NCBI RefSeq assembly: GCF_037975245.1 | Contig: NC_092574.1 | Coordinates: 14,343,213-14,407,212 of the forward strand | Length of the DNA: 64,000 bases | DNA from: Apostichopus japonicus | Taxonomy: Eukaryota; Echinodermata; Holothuroidea; Aspidochirotida; Stichopodidae | Direction of reading: 5' to 3' | Part shown: in pieces, positions 21,178-32,648 of the stretch | How positions within the stretch are numbered: the first letter of the stretch is position 1 | Layout: every line of letters begins with the position of its first letter | Made by a program: the position numbers and the translations under genes | Notes under the pieces: model-generated | Told to the model about the DNA's origin: nothing | The model's database searches: none | The model's input: only the letters and a program-made list of their open reading frames with translations

Positions 21178-22137
21178 GTTCAGTGTTCATTATATCTTTC
21201 TGTCACACGTTGAACAATTTGCCTGTGCATTTACTGTACAGAAGCTCTTTCCAATTCGAAGTCGATATAACTCAAATGTTGAATTTACATTCGAAACGAT
21301 ATGTAATTGTTTGCAACTATTTTGCTGTTGTTTTGAAGAAGTTACGCTATGCTCCGTTGATTTTCTGCCTTAAATGGACTATGTAGAGTTGAAATAAGTT
21401 TCACGGTTTGTTTGTTAATTTCAAAGACTTGACTCGTTGGGGAAGTGTCCCTATTTTTTTTTTTTGTATTTTCACGTTGCTTTATTATTTTTACATTGCG
21501 AACCTACAGTTTTAGTGTAGCCGTAACAAATACCTGCTTTACGTTATAATATGCTCGTTGGACGTTGCTATCTACGGAGCGCTAGATGTAACAGTGACCT
21601 TTATGGAATGCATATTTTTATTTTGAAAATGTTTTCTTTAGAATTTTTGATTATCCTGAAATATCGTATCCTGTAAAGGTTATGTGATTAAAAAAAATGT
21701 AACACCCCTAACCCTAACCCCGTGTAACCTCTAATCCTCCAATATAAACTTGGTCGGCAGTTGCTATCAGCACACTGACTGCACGCAACAGTTCTCCCTC
21801 AACAAGCTGACAGGTGGCGCGTTCAGCGCGCTTAACGGCTGTTCTCCAACAACGCGTGTATCTCAGCAAGCAGACAGTCACCCTATAGACATACTTATCT
21901 GCTTCACTGGATCCAAATATTCAACTAAGGCTTACCGTACGTAGCCCATGCTAAACGAAGGTTCTTAACCTACAATTAATGTACTTCTTATAATAAAGCT
22001 CTCATCGGAAATTCTCCAGTTTTCACTCTTTGTCCGATCATCTTGGACTCGAATTCACTGAAATGATTACGTCTTGATCTAGGGCTCTAACAATTCGTTC
22101 TGAATGACATTAACAGCCGATTCCTAGTACTATTAAG
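21178..22137. other. Intergenic DNA, no gene supported
   Basis: Short open frames only. CCCTAACCCTAACCC at 21706-21720 is a 2.5-copy telomere-like word, too short to call. The left TSD half of the next MITE is at 22130-22137. Confidence 0.45.
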
Positions 22138-22527
22138 CAGTGGCGTAGGAAGGTACTTTTGAGTGGAAGGGGGGGGGGGCTGACGACTGATGGCCGGCCT
22201 GGGGGAGGGGTCTAAGGGGAATTCTAAGGGGAATTCCAATTCCCCCTTTGGAATTTTTTGGAATTTCTAGGTGGCCTCAGATGCAATTTGGTGCAATATA
22301 GCACACTTCAACCCACTCACTCCATTTTGTATATAATTTTGCATTTTCACCTGGACTTAGATGCAAGTTGGTGCTCCAAATGAGATTTTTTTTCTCATTT
22401 GGAAATGAAAAAGGGGTTTTCTGACTTGCGAAGCGGGGGGGGGGGGGGGTTAATGATACTTCCACCCCTCCATATTTTTCACGGGGGGGGGGGCTGGCGC
22501 CCCAGCCCCCCGGTTCCTACGCCCTTG
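22138..22527. mobile_element. hAT-like MITE, 390 bp
   Basis: The left end CAGTGGCGTAGGAAGG and the right end GGTTCCTACGCCCTTG are imperfect inverted repeats (CAGTGGCGTAGGAA versus CAAGGGCGTAGGAA). Flanks are CTATTAAG (22130-22137) and CTAATAAG (22528-22535), an 8-bp TSD with one mismatch. Internally there are two hairpins: AAGGGGAATT with AATTCCCCCTT near 22224-22246, and CCAAATGAGA with TCTCATTTGG around an oligo-T loop near 22375-22402. G- and C-runs sit just inside the ends. No coding capacity. Confidence 0.8.
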
Positions 22528-22535
22528 CTAATAAG

Positions 22536-22755
22536 ACAGGAGGTGAGTACTAATCGAGTACCGAGTCCTTTTCGACTGCTACTACACAGACTCCGTGACT
22601 CGGACTGTGAAGGTCTCGGACTCGGATCCGAAGGACCCGCGGTCTTGTTCTGGAGTCCCAAGGACTAGTTCTTGAACTCGAACTCTGATGTTGTGAACCC
22701 GACCTTGACATTCGTATCACTCCGCTTTGTCAAATTTTCCGACCCGATTGTTTTT
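22536..22755. repeat. Degenerate GACTCG-type short repeat region
   Basis: Recurring GACTC, GGACTC and CTCGGACTCGGATC words between about 22554 and 22715 form a loose, degenerate short-period pattern with no fixed register. It lies between the two MITEs and may be the decayed interior of another element. No gene is supported. Confidence 0.35.
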
Positions 22756-22763
22756 CGAGCAAC

Positions 22764-22959
22764 CAGGGGCATAGCTAGAGTTCTTTCTTTAAGCGGACCC
22801 TGGGCTTTTCCAGTGGGGCAGGCAAAACCTATTTAACAAGAACGATTATCTTACCATGCTTTTTTGTTGTTGCAGCCAGACAAATGTTTGGGGGAAAAGG
22901 TGCCCTACCCACCCTTCCTCTTCCACTCCTTCCCACCCCACCTCTTGGCTATGCCACTG
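22764..22959. mobile_element. hAT-like MITE, 196 bp, perfect 8-bp TSD
   Basis: The left end CAGGGGCATAGCTAGAG and the right end CTTGGCTATGCCACTG are inverted repeats (CAGGGGCATAGC versus CAGTGGCATAGC). CGAGCAAC is present on both sides (22756-22763 and 22960-22967), a perfect 8-bp TSD typical of hAT. A CT-rich stretch lies just inside the right end. No coding capacity. Confidence 0.88.
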
Positions 22960-22967
22960 CGAGCAAC

Positions 22968-25900
22968 TGGTTTTGTTCAAGGATCAGTTGTTTATGATTG
23001 CGCATTATTGCATAATATCCATCACAAAAAGGAATTCGCAAACATACATAGCGCCATCTGTTTACGAGGGCTTTATTAAAACGCTAGCGATGATTCTGCG
23101 TCTCCTTCGGCCCAAAGAGCTTTAATGTCTCATTTATGTTCATACGTGTATAACTTTTGTATTCGTATATTGCGATACGCCATAAAGTGTTTTACTTTTG
23201 CCTGGAGTGTTATACTGTTTTTACTTGAAGCCTAAGAAATATTTCATTGCATTTAGTCGCAAATAGTATATTACATTTGTACCTGCTACAATGGATGTTT
23301 CAGGGGAAAAGATTATACAATGATTTAACAAAGGCTTTAGTTTAGCTTCACGATGAAAGTTGATATAACTGGTCAAGTCTTCTTTAAATTACAAACTTAC
23401 TATCGTTCACGTGTTAGTTTTGTTTAAGTCACTAATGTATAGCTGAAAGTATACTATAGGACACACGTCAATGTCATCTATGATTTGTACATCTTTCACT
23501 CAGTGCAATTACTGAAACATCTATAAAAAAAATTACCAGAGTTCCGTGCATATGTAGCTCGGGGCGTGTGAAATGTGGATAAATTATTTCAAAATATCTC
23601 ACAGAATATCTCTATTGATACGTGACACATGAAGGAACGTATCACATGAGTCGAAAATACCGCATTGATTGGTTGTTTCGAGCAAGCGTGTATAATAGAC
23701 AACCGTTTTGTCCTCGTCGGCTTGCCATATATGACATCCGTGTGTATAATCGGTTGTCTGTCTTTACCTATCTGGGAGGCGCATGCATACATCATATTTA
23801 TTGGAGGGGGGGGGGGTGCTTAAAGAGGAGGCTACGAAGTCCAATGTTTAAGTCAGGCTATAGCCTATCCTCCTCCTGTTGAATTTAAACTTTGACTTCA
23901 TGCTGTCCCTTGCATAATAAGATTGAGCTACTCTAGCTGTCAGTTGTTACACAATATACAATTGATGGACATAAACATCTCGAAATAATGTCCTTCACTG
24001 GCCACCGTAGATATTATAACGACGTCAACCGATATCGAGGTCGAGTTAAGCAATAGTACACCCCTCATTGGACCTGTAACCAGACAATAGGTAATAGATC
24101 ACCCTATATAAGCATACATGTATAGTCTTCAAACACGCATAATTACATAAAAGATTAAAATAACTCCATTATATCGCCGTGCAGTAAGTATTTGAGGCCT
24201 GGATATATCAGAAATAATAAACACAACAACACCAGCATAAGGGTGTCTTTTGTCCTAAAAAGTTTACTTTTCCTGATTACTAATGTTTTTCATCTATATT
24301 TCGATATGTTGACTACAAAATTTATATTTCTAAATGAATTAATTTCCTTCACATTAAATAAAATATCAACTTTGAAAAATATCCATTAACTTAACTTTCA
24401 AAATCTTTTGTAAGGACAATAAGGCTAATAAATGTTATCTATATGGTAATTTATGTCAACAAAGATATATCAAGATGTTCGAAAACTCTTATTTATGTTT
24501 TCTTATTCTTTCGACATGTAATGCTGTCGATAATTTGAAGGAAAAATAACCTAGACAATTCAAACTATCGTGTCAACTGTATTGATTATATGCATCAATT
24601 AGTGCCCCAGTACTACCCGCGTAGAGAGGGCCCCTGATCCTCTATTCACTAAGATCGACGCCCGTGACGGCGGTCAGGTATGTTAATTTTTTCTTTCTAT
24701 ACACATGAGTCACACGGCAGTGAAAGCCGTTATATCACACCTCTAGCCTTGACTCCTTTGTTCAAGTTACGTTCATTATTCTATAGGCTAAACTAAATAC
24801 CTGTGTTCCTTTTCATACATTGTTTCCACCTGCAAAATGGATCAAGTCCACTCCCACTTTAGCAGACATTTGCAAAACAAATATTACGTCATAATCAAGT
24901 TTTGGGATTCAGGAAAGTTACTGACAAAATGGCGCTCTCACTTGTTTCATGTCAGAAATATACGGCTCTGTTTCCTGCTAAATATCCGACATTAATCATG
25001 GCGACGATGTTCGGGTTTTTCTACGTTATGATGGAGATGATAAAACATATACCCAAACGATCAATTTGCATACTATAAAGTAAAACTATATGCGAAGTTA
25101 ACACAATTGACTGTACAATAATCATAACAATGTACAAGCATGCATGGCTCTGTATTCATGCATTAGCATTATCGACACAGCATACGCAATTGAACACTCG
25201 TGCAGGAAAATCCAGTGTACGGAAATGATTAATGACACAACAGGCTGTGGAATCTTTAGGATCTATAGAAGACGGATGTGTAAAACAATAGGGCCGAGTT
25301 AATAGACTGCAAATTCAAAAACCCAGCCACAGTTTAAAACCTGGTCTTTTATAACATATGTTGCATAAATCATCGTTCATTTGACCTTCATGCAAGACAT
25401 GCTTGCTAGCAGCTACCGTAGTAATGTGTCATCATAAATGTTGATAACAACATTTTTATATAGCGCCGACAAAACGGAACTGTTTACAACTGCGCTTCAA
25501 AATGAAATTGTCTTTTATTCTATGAAGACCCGTGCAGGAAAATCCAGTGAAATGACACAACAGGCCATGGAATCTATGAACGTTCGCGCGGGGAGGGGGA
25601 TATCCAGAGGGGATGGGGAGGGGCAAGCAATTTCCGGGTTTTCGATTAACGGTTAACAGTCCAAAGAATTAACATATCAACCAATTTAAAATTGAAGAGG
25701 TAGACCCTCCACTTTTAATGAGAGAAGAGTTTCTTTGAGATTGTTCCCCCTTCCCACCATTTGAAAATGAACGATGTCTTTAAGTGACGTCATGCAACTT
25801 TTGTTTTTGTGATGGCATCGACAGTGGTAAGCGGTCGTGATTGTACAGATTAGTACCGTACTAACGGCATACATCATTATGAGAGACACGTAAATGCAAC

Positions 25901-26510
25901 TTTATGCATTCATGTCGAACTATGACCTCGAACAAGAAATGCATATTTTATCAACATAAAGTATAGGCGATAAAAATTAAGAAAAACGATTTAGAAGAAC
26001 GTCAAAGATAGGGGTTATACGTGATATCCTATCCTAAATGAACTTTATCAGTATGGCGTCTTCCATGCATCACTTCTGCCATGGCTCTGACATGTCTTTT
26101 AGTGATTGAAAGTCGCTATCAGTGAAAACGAAAAATGTGAAACTTTTGCAGCCTCCATTGGTTCGCAACTTGAGCCCCCCCCCACCATCGGGGACCCCTA
26201 CTTACTGGCGGGCTGTGCACTCCCCAGCCAATAACATATAATCTCAAAGAAGAAGTACATTTCTACTACTATGTAAGCAGTTATTCTTCGACGAAGCGAT
26301 TTTTTTTATGCAGTACATCAGCATTTATTGGCGGTACTGGGGGTGGGGGAAGTTGGGGGTGGGGTTGAGTCACGATATATTTGGATAGCTTAACTATAGT
26401 TGAGGGCATAGAATATGATTTACCCACCACCAAAATGGCAATTATGTATTCCACATTTTATTATCCCCACCAGGAGACAAATAAATCTACTGCGAATAGG
26501 CTCCAAGAAA
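22968..26510. other. Intergenic DNA, no gene supported
   Basis: About 3.5 kb with only short open frames lacking recognisable domains or splice context. A G-run lies at about 23805-23817. The words GTGCAGGAAAATCCAGTG and AATGACACAACAGGC occur twice (about 25200-25245 and 25530-25565), a weak local duplication. A strong G-quadruplex candidate lies at 26339-26364 (runs of 5, 5, 5 and 4 G). Confidence 0.45.
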
Positions 26511-27514
26511 ATATAGTTAAACTTAGGTATGAATATCTGTGGCTTACTTATGTATATATGTGGCTTAAAATACTTAGGAATAGTTAAACTTACTTATGCA
26601 TATATATGGCTTACAATACTTACGAATAGTTAAACTTACTTATGAATATATGTGGCTTACAATACCTCCGAATAGTTAAACTTACTTATGTATATATATA
26701 TATGTGGCTTACAATACTTAGGAATAGTTAAACTTACTTATGAATATCTGTGGTTTACCTTACTGACGAAAAGTTAAACTTACTTATAAATTTCTGTGGC
26801 TTACAGTACTTACGAATAGTAAAACTTTCTTATGAATATAGGTGGCTTATCATACTTACGAATAGTTAAAATTACTTATGTGTATCTGTGGCTTACAATA
26901 CTTACGAATATTTCAACTTAATTATAAATATATCAGTGGCTTAAAATACCTACGAATAATTAAACTTACTTATTAATATCTGTGGCTTGCAATACTTACT
27001 TATAGTTAAATTTACTTACGAATATAGGTGGCTTACAATACTAACGAATAGATAGAATAGTGAAACTTATTTATGAATATATGTGGCTTACGTTACTTAC
27101 AAATAGTTAAACTTAGGTATGAATATCTGTGGCTTACAATATACAATAGTAACGAATAGTTAAACTTACTTATGAATATTACTTACATTATGAATATAGG
27201 TGAATAAATTATGAATATAGTGAAACTTACTTATGGATATAGGTGGCTTACATTACTAACGAATAGTTAAACTTAGGTATGAATAAATGTGGCTTAGAAC
27301 ACTTACATATAGTTTAACTTTCTTATGAATGTCCGTGGCTTACATTACTGGCGTAGTTAAACTTACCTACGAATATATGTGGCTTAAAATACCAACGAAT
27401 AGTTCAACTTACTTATTAATACAATAATGACTTATAGTTAAATTTATTTATGAATATATGTGGCTTACAATAGTAACGAATAGTTAAACTTACTTATGTA
27501 TATATGTGGCTTAC
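26511..27514. repeat. 46-bp minisatellite, segment 1
   Basis: About 22 diverged copies of a 46-bp unit: AATAGTTAAACTTACTTATG, then AATATATGTGGCTTACAATA, then CTTACG. Variation includes substitutions (ATATCTGTGG, TTAGGTATG) and partial units, so the array is old. It is interrupted at CTTAC (27510-27514) by the 27515-29694 element and resumes at 29695. Confidence 0.9.
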
Positions 27515-29694
27515 CAGGCGCGTATCCAGGATTTTCAAACCCGGGGGGCGCGAATTACTATCTAAGCGGAGCGCCACCATCGGTTGGCACGCAGCGTACA
27601 AGAAAATTTCTTCTTTTGATACCCCCCAGATCACCGGAGACGGCACTTCTCGGGCTTGAAATGACCAACCAGATGTACAATTTTTGCCTGAGAACCAAGT
27701 ATTTCCTAATAGTTTTTTTTTCCATCCATAACCTTTTTGAAGATTGTCAACCCGGCACACATCACGTTCGACCTGATGGCATCTCCTGTGGGTCTTTGCT
27801 TTTGTAGGTGATTCTACGTCGCGGCCCATAATACCCGTCAGCCCCACTTTTCAAGGTTTTAAGCCCCATATTTGTTCAGAATTTGAAAATTCACATTTCT
27901 CGTGAATAAACTCAGTTCAAAACATACCCATAATGTTGTACAAAATTTCATCTATGGACAACCAATATAGAAAAACTTCCATCAACCCCTAACAGACCGG
28001 TCAAAATTGCACGAGTAGAGGGAAGTGTGATGCAGAATGTTGGTCAGAAATTTTCGAAACTTCAGACACAGTTAATTTATTGGTGTACAAATATTAAAAC
28101 CTCTTATAACGGCTATTATAAAACTTGGTTGAAGGAAATGAAAAAATAGCAGATATTTCCGAAACCGAACACTACACACATAGGCGTAGGAGGCGCGGCG
28201 GCAGTGGCGGAGCTAGGGGTATTGGTCAGGAGGGGTGAGAATGGTCTGTAGGGGCGCTTTCGACACTATCTAAGCGGAGCGCCACCACTGGTTGGCGCGT
28301 AGCGTACAGAAAATTTTTGAGTAAAGATACTCCCTAGATCGCCGGAAATGACCCTTTCCGGGCCTGGCTAATTTGCAGATAAACGAAGAATAAGGTGTCA
28401 TCGCCAAATTACACCAACAAAATGTGACAAATGTCAATAAGTAGATGAGAGCGCAATAAAAAAGTCAATAATCTAGAATAAGTAAAAAGTGGTAAAGAGC
28501 TGAAAAAGGCGCCAGCAGTCCATTTGAGTCCGTCAGGGGGGCATCCGCCCCCATAACCGTATGGACGCTCCGCCACTGCGCGGCGGGGGTGCAGCCCCTA
28601 ATTCGCCATTACTAATGTAAAAGAGAGTTTTGACATAATTGGACCTCCGTGCTTTTTATACATCTACATGAGACATGTCGTTGTTTACATTAGCATCCCG
28701 CGGTATACTGCGCAATTTTAACGGAACGTACGGTACATGATGGCATGCGATGTAATAACCGAGGCTTGCTTATATGATATTGACATTAACACGTTGAGCG
28801 CGCGCGAAAATTTTTGGTTATTTTTTCAGGCAAGTCGGACAGTTTTGAGGCTTTTCATCCTGGAACGCCATTTTCATGCTCACTGATATGATGTGATATC
28901 TGCTGTTTGCGTTACAAATTCAAACAGGCGCGTAGCGAGGGATTTGTCAAGGGAGGGGCGAAGCCTGTAGGCAAATTATCTAAGCGTAGCGCCACCATAG
29001 GTTGGCGCGAAGCGTACAAGAAAATTTTGGCCGAAAATGCCTCCCAGATCGCTGGAAATGGCACTACCCAGGACCATTTGTTAGCGCGAAGCGTACACGC
29101 AAATTTTGGCCAAAAATGTCTCCCAGATCGCTGGAAATGACACTTCCCAGGCCTTGTAAGTTGCATCTAAGCACTTTCTATTTTGAAATTACTTAGCGAT
29201 ATCATTTAAAAAAATGCTGAATGGGGGGGGGGGCGGGCGGTCGCCCCCATCCCAAAAATCGTCATGTTCCCCGACGACGCCGTCGAGTTCGAGACCAGCC
29301 ACAGTTGGTTTCATAGCACAATTCTACACACGCGTTATGATAGACCATATATAGTATATATATAGATCATTAGTGAGAGAGGAAAATGGAAACGTCAAAA
29401 AATGGAGTTGTCGGTGTAAGGGGTAGGGTGAGTCACACATTTACGAAATCATTGATCCGTCACTGGCTACCCTTCAGCGCTGTAATGATGTCACTGTTCC
29501 TCTTTCTCTTCCCGATGTCTTCGCGCTTTTCTTTTACTCCCTCCTTTTTTCCTTTTTCTCTCTTTCTTCATTTTCTTTTCCCTTCCTTCCTCTCCTCCTC
29601 CTCTTTTCCCCCCTTTTTTCCTTTTTTCTTTTCTCTCCTCTTTTTCCTACCCGGGGGGCGCGCGCCCCCAACGCCCCCCCTGGATACGCACCTG
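27515..29694. mobile_element. Non-autonomous TIR element, 2180 bp, inserted in the 46-bp array
   Basis: The ends CAGGCGCGTATCCAGG (27515) and CCTGGATACGCACCTG (29694) are inverted repeats with one mismatch. Just inside, CCCGGGGGGCGCG recurs at both ends. CTTAC flanks both sides (27510-27514, 29695-29699), and joining the flanks recreates a normal minisatellite unit, so this 5-bp duplication is well supported even though hAT elements usually give 8 bp. From about 27557 it is colinear with the interior of the 7784-9975 element, including a copy of the 3' pyrimidine tract. It contains a nested hAT MITE (28202-28578). No transposase. Confidence 0.82.
28202..28578. mobile_element. hAT MITE, 377 bp, nested, perfect 8-bp TSD
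   Basis: The left end CAGTGGCGGAGC and the right end GCTCCGCCACTG are perfect 12-bp inverted repeats. CGCGGCGG is duplicated at 28194-28201 and 28579-28586. The homologous element at 7784-9975 has an uninterrupted version of the site near 8486-8515, which confirms later insertion. Its interior carries the same TCTAAGCGGAGCGCCACC hairpin module as its host element, so the two families share an internal module. Confidence 0.92.
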
Positions 29695-29906
29695 CTTACT
29701 ATACTTAGGAATAGTTAAACGTACTTATAAATTTCTGTGGCTTACAGTACTTAGGAATAGTTAAACTTACTTATGTAAATAGTCGGCTTACATTACTTAC
29801 GAATAGTTAAACTGAGGTATGAATATATGTGGCTTAGAACACTTACGTATAGTATAACTTACTTATAAATGTCTGTTGCCTACATTACTGGCGTAGTTCA
29901 ACTTAC
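29695..29906. repeat. 46-bp minisatellite, segment 2
   Basis: Between the two large insertions, about four to five units of the same minisatellite continue (for example GGAATAGTTAAACTTACTTA at about 29754). The segment ends in CTTAC at 29902-29906, the left TSD of the next insertion. Confidence 0.9.
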
Positions 29907-30405
29907 TGTAGCACCCCTAATATTTCCCAATAGTAGTGTCTATAGTTTTGTCCCCCTATATAATATACCTTTCCCCTTCACTTTTATTTTTCCATTTTCC
30001 TCTTATCTCTAATTTGTGGTATTTTCTAGTAACGCTCACATAGTCAGTGAACTGTGTGCATTACCCCTCAGTGGACTAGTTTCCTGCTAGAAGGACCATT
30101 AAGCCTTGTGTGGTTTGGGTTCACACTTAGGTTACTCTTAGGTTACGCTAAGATAGTGATAATTAATCTGTTTTCCCAACACTAACAGACCAGGCCTTGT
30201 TTTATTCTCCCTTAACCAGTGAAGTGATTTATTTCACGCCCTCTGTAATATCTGGTGGAGTAAGTTAAAGATGTGGGAAGACAGTTTATCTACTTCCTGG
30301 AGTATTGGTAGCCAGTCTAAGTAAAGTCTTGTCTGGTAGGGTGGGGTAACAACCTTCCTTTTGTTTAAGAATGGCTTAAAACAGCCAAGTTTGCAAGCAA
30401 CTCTA

Positions 30406-30488
30406 CCATTCACCAAGACACTCCAAGCTGCCATGCACCTGGCTGTACCAGTTTTCATTACAAATTAATTATATTAATTTCTACACAG
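30406..30488 (+). repeat. 83-bp direct repeat inside the 2.74-kb element, copy 1
   Basis: CCATTCACCAAGACACTCCA through TTCTACACAG recurs almost exactly at 32064-32146, 1658 bp downstream in the same orientation, with only a few mismatches. Copy 1 is followed by GTAAGAG, forming a donor-like CAG|GTAAGA, whereas copy 2 is followed by CTTATT. Confidence 0.9.
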
Positions 30489-32063
30489 GTAAGAGTTCAT
30501 CTTTAGACTTTGCCCCAGACCCTTCAGTAGCCTATTCATTTTCATTGTGCATACATAGTGTATTTTACTTGCAAATGTATTTATGTTAGTTCTGTGCTGG
30601 CAATGTGCACACAGAATACATAGCAGCCCTCATTAAGTGTAATTGTGTTGTATTTACTTTTTACTATTTTTGATCCTGTGCACATGCACATGCATCCTGT
30701 GTACATGCACACAGACTGTAATTATTATGTTGTTCCTGTGATGGCTACATACACACAGACTTTAATTATTAATTAAACGTTTTGTACCTGTAATGGCTAT
30801 AGAGTCTACAAGTGAAATCATTATTATTGTTATCTGTTGTTTTATAGTATGTTTATAGAGTTGATTATGGCACTTGTACTGCCCACAACCGTTGCCATTA
30901 TGTGTGTTGTTATGTTCTTAACCTACATTGAGTTAATGTAAGAGCATTGAAAGTACTAAGGTTATTTGGTCTAGCGAGAACCCACAATTGGATATTTAGT
31001 TATTATGTACTCATATTCGTATCTAGTTGTACTAGAGTTTTCTTTATTCGAGCTATGTTTAGATCCCATGATGCAATGCTACACTTTACTAGTTGCCATG
31101 GTGATAGGAATAGCTGAATTTCTGTTAACCTTTATATTTTAAAGAGTTGTATCCAATATGTTAGTAGGCATATTTTGTGAATCGAGACACTGTTGTTGTT
31201 GTTGATTATAATATTAGCATGTATTTAGCCTTGTGAGTCACCTTCACTGGTACAGACTCTATCTGACCAGATATATACAGCAGATAAGCTAGGTGACATA
31301 GTCTCCGTTTTATAGCCTGCTCTTAGTCCCAAGTGACGCTTAGGTACCTGCAGCCTAACAAAAGGTGTCAGTTGCCATGGCAACCTGTGAACTTATTTAA
31401 CAGAGGTGCATTGGTTGAATGACATAGTTAGTATGCTAACTGTTGTTGCTATTATAACTTGCTGAGGGATTTCCCCAGTAGTACATTATTTATACTTGTA
31501 GACTTCACGTAAGTCATAGAGGTTGTAGTGATTTTAGAGTTAATCACTCGCCTTTATTTGGATATGTTCGTAGTGGAATTAGAGCAACCAGCTTCCAGTT
31601 ATATATATATATTTGTTAAACTACGACATTCCTAGATTATACTGCCATGCCGAATAGGGATAGACAGTTTCACTTATTTATGGAGCACTGTGTTATTGCT
31701 GTTTGAGTAACATAGGCAGGTAGTTGTTTGTTTAGCAATCGGTTGCATTTAGTGTCTACGTCTCGGAAGGTTCACTTTATTTTAAATACTTCATAGTTTA
31801 CTTGTTGTCATGCCGACCAGGTATGATGGGTTGTACCAATGTACCCTATGTTTTACTCTTTATTAGGTGATCAGGTTGACATTTGCTTATGCTATTTTAT
31901 TATAGTTGTGTCACCCTTACTGACTATCTTTGTTGTATATTATTGCATATTTTCATATTTCATACTTATTTTAATTGCCTAGTAATTGTTTGTTACTGTG
32001 GGAGATCTTTAATCTCTTGCCCTTTGTTTAGTTCGTTTTTATTGTGTTGGCAATGTGTGGTGA

Positions 32064-32146
32064 CCATTCACCAAGACACTCCAAGCTGCCATGCACCTGG
32101 CTGTACCAGCTTTCATTAGAGATTAATTATATTAATTTCTACACAG
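32064..32146 (+). repeat. 83-bp direct repeat inside the 2.74-kb element, copy 2
   Basis: Second copy of the 30406-30488 segment. The sequence 5' of the two copies is unrelated (CAAGCAACTCTA versus GTGTGGTGA), so only this block is duplicated. They are not long terminal repeats. Confidence 0.9.
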
Positions 32147-32648
32147 CTTATTCATATGTAGTTGATGTAGTTTGCACCTATCGAGGGACCGTGTTTTTAG
32201 ATGTCCTCTTAGACGGTAGTCTTAGACGCCGGAACCCGGGTCACCAAGGACGCATGATGTATCCCCACTAATAGATGCCTTTTGTGGACTGAGGTACTGA
32301 TCCTTTATTCGACGAGATGGGCGTGACCCCAAGCTATTAGTATTAGTAGGCCATTAGTGTTAGGCCATGATGAATTTCATGTGTTAATTATGTTTTCTCT
32401 TTATTTGTATTTTATATATTTTCAATCATTTTGCATATTGTAATTCTCTTTTACCGTATGGTGAATAAATAATATTTACCCTGCAGATTACGATAGAACA
32501 TTGCGTTTGTCCTCATTTTAATATACTGTGTTATAATATCTTCACAAAGGCAGGCGACTCATCACAGAATTTAACCCCGCTTCCCTTGATCTTATGTATC
32601 TTGTGGTTGCGTTACCAGCACATAATAGTCCTAAAGCAAAGTGCTACA

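Larger units (their letters stand above)
29907..32648. mobile_element. TG..CA element with 5-bp TSD; possible solo LTR, 2742 bp
   Basis: Begins TGTAGCACCCC and ends GTGCTACA, so the terminal TGTAGCAC is inverted at the end. CTTAC flanks both sides (29902-29906 and 32649-32653), and fusing the flanks restores the minisatellite. TG..CA ends with a 5-bp duplication are the signature of LTR retrotransposon ends. An AATAAA at about 32464 near the 3' end fits an R/U5 boundary. There is no coding frame, no second LTR copy and no primer-binding site, so a long solo LTR is the simplest reading; a non-autonomous TIR transposon is the alternative. It contains an 83-bp direct duplication. Confidence 0.65.

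Noticed and set aside
21706-21720. CCCTAA telomere-like repeats
   Set aside because: Only two and a half units; too short for an interstitial telomere.
30234-30458. 74-codon minus frame in the TG..CA element
   Set aside because: No recognisable retroviral or cellular domain, and it overlaps the 83-bp duplication.
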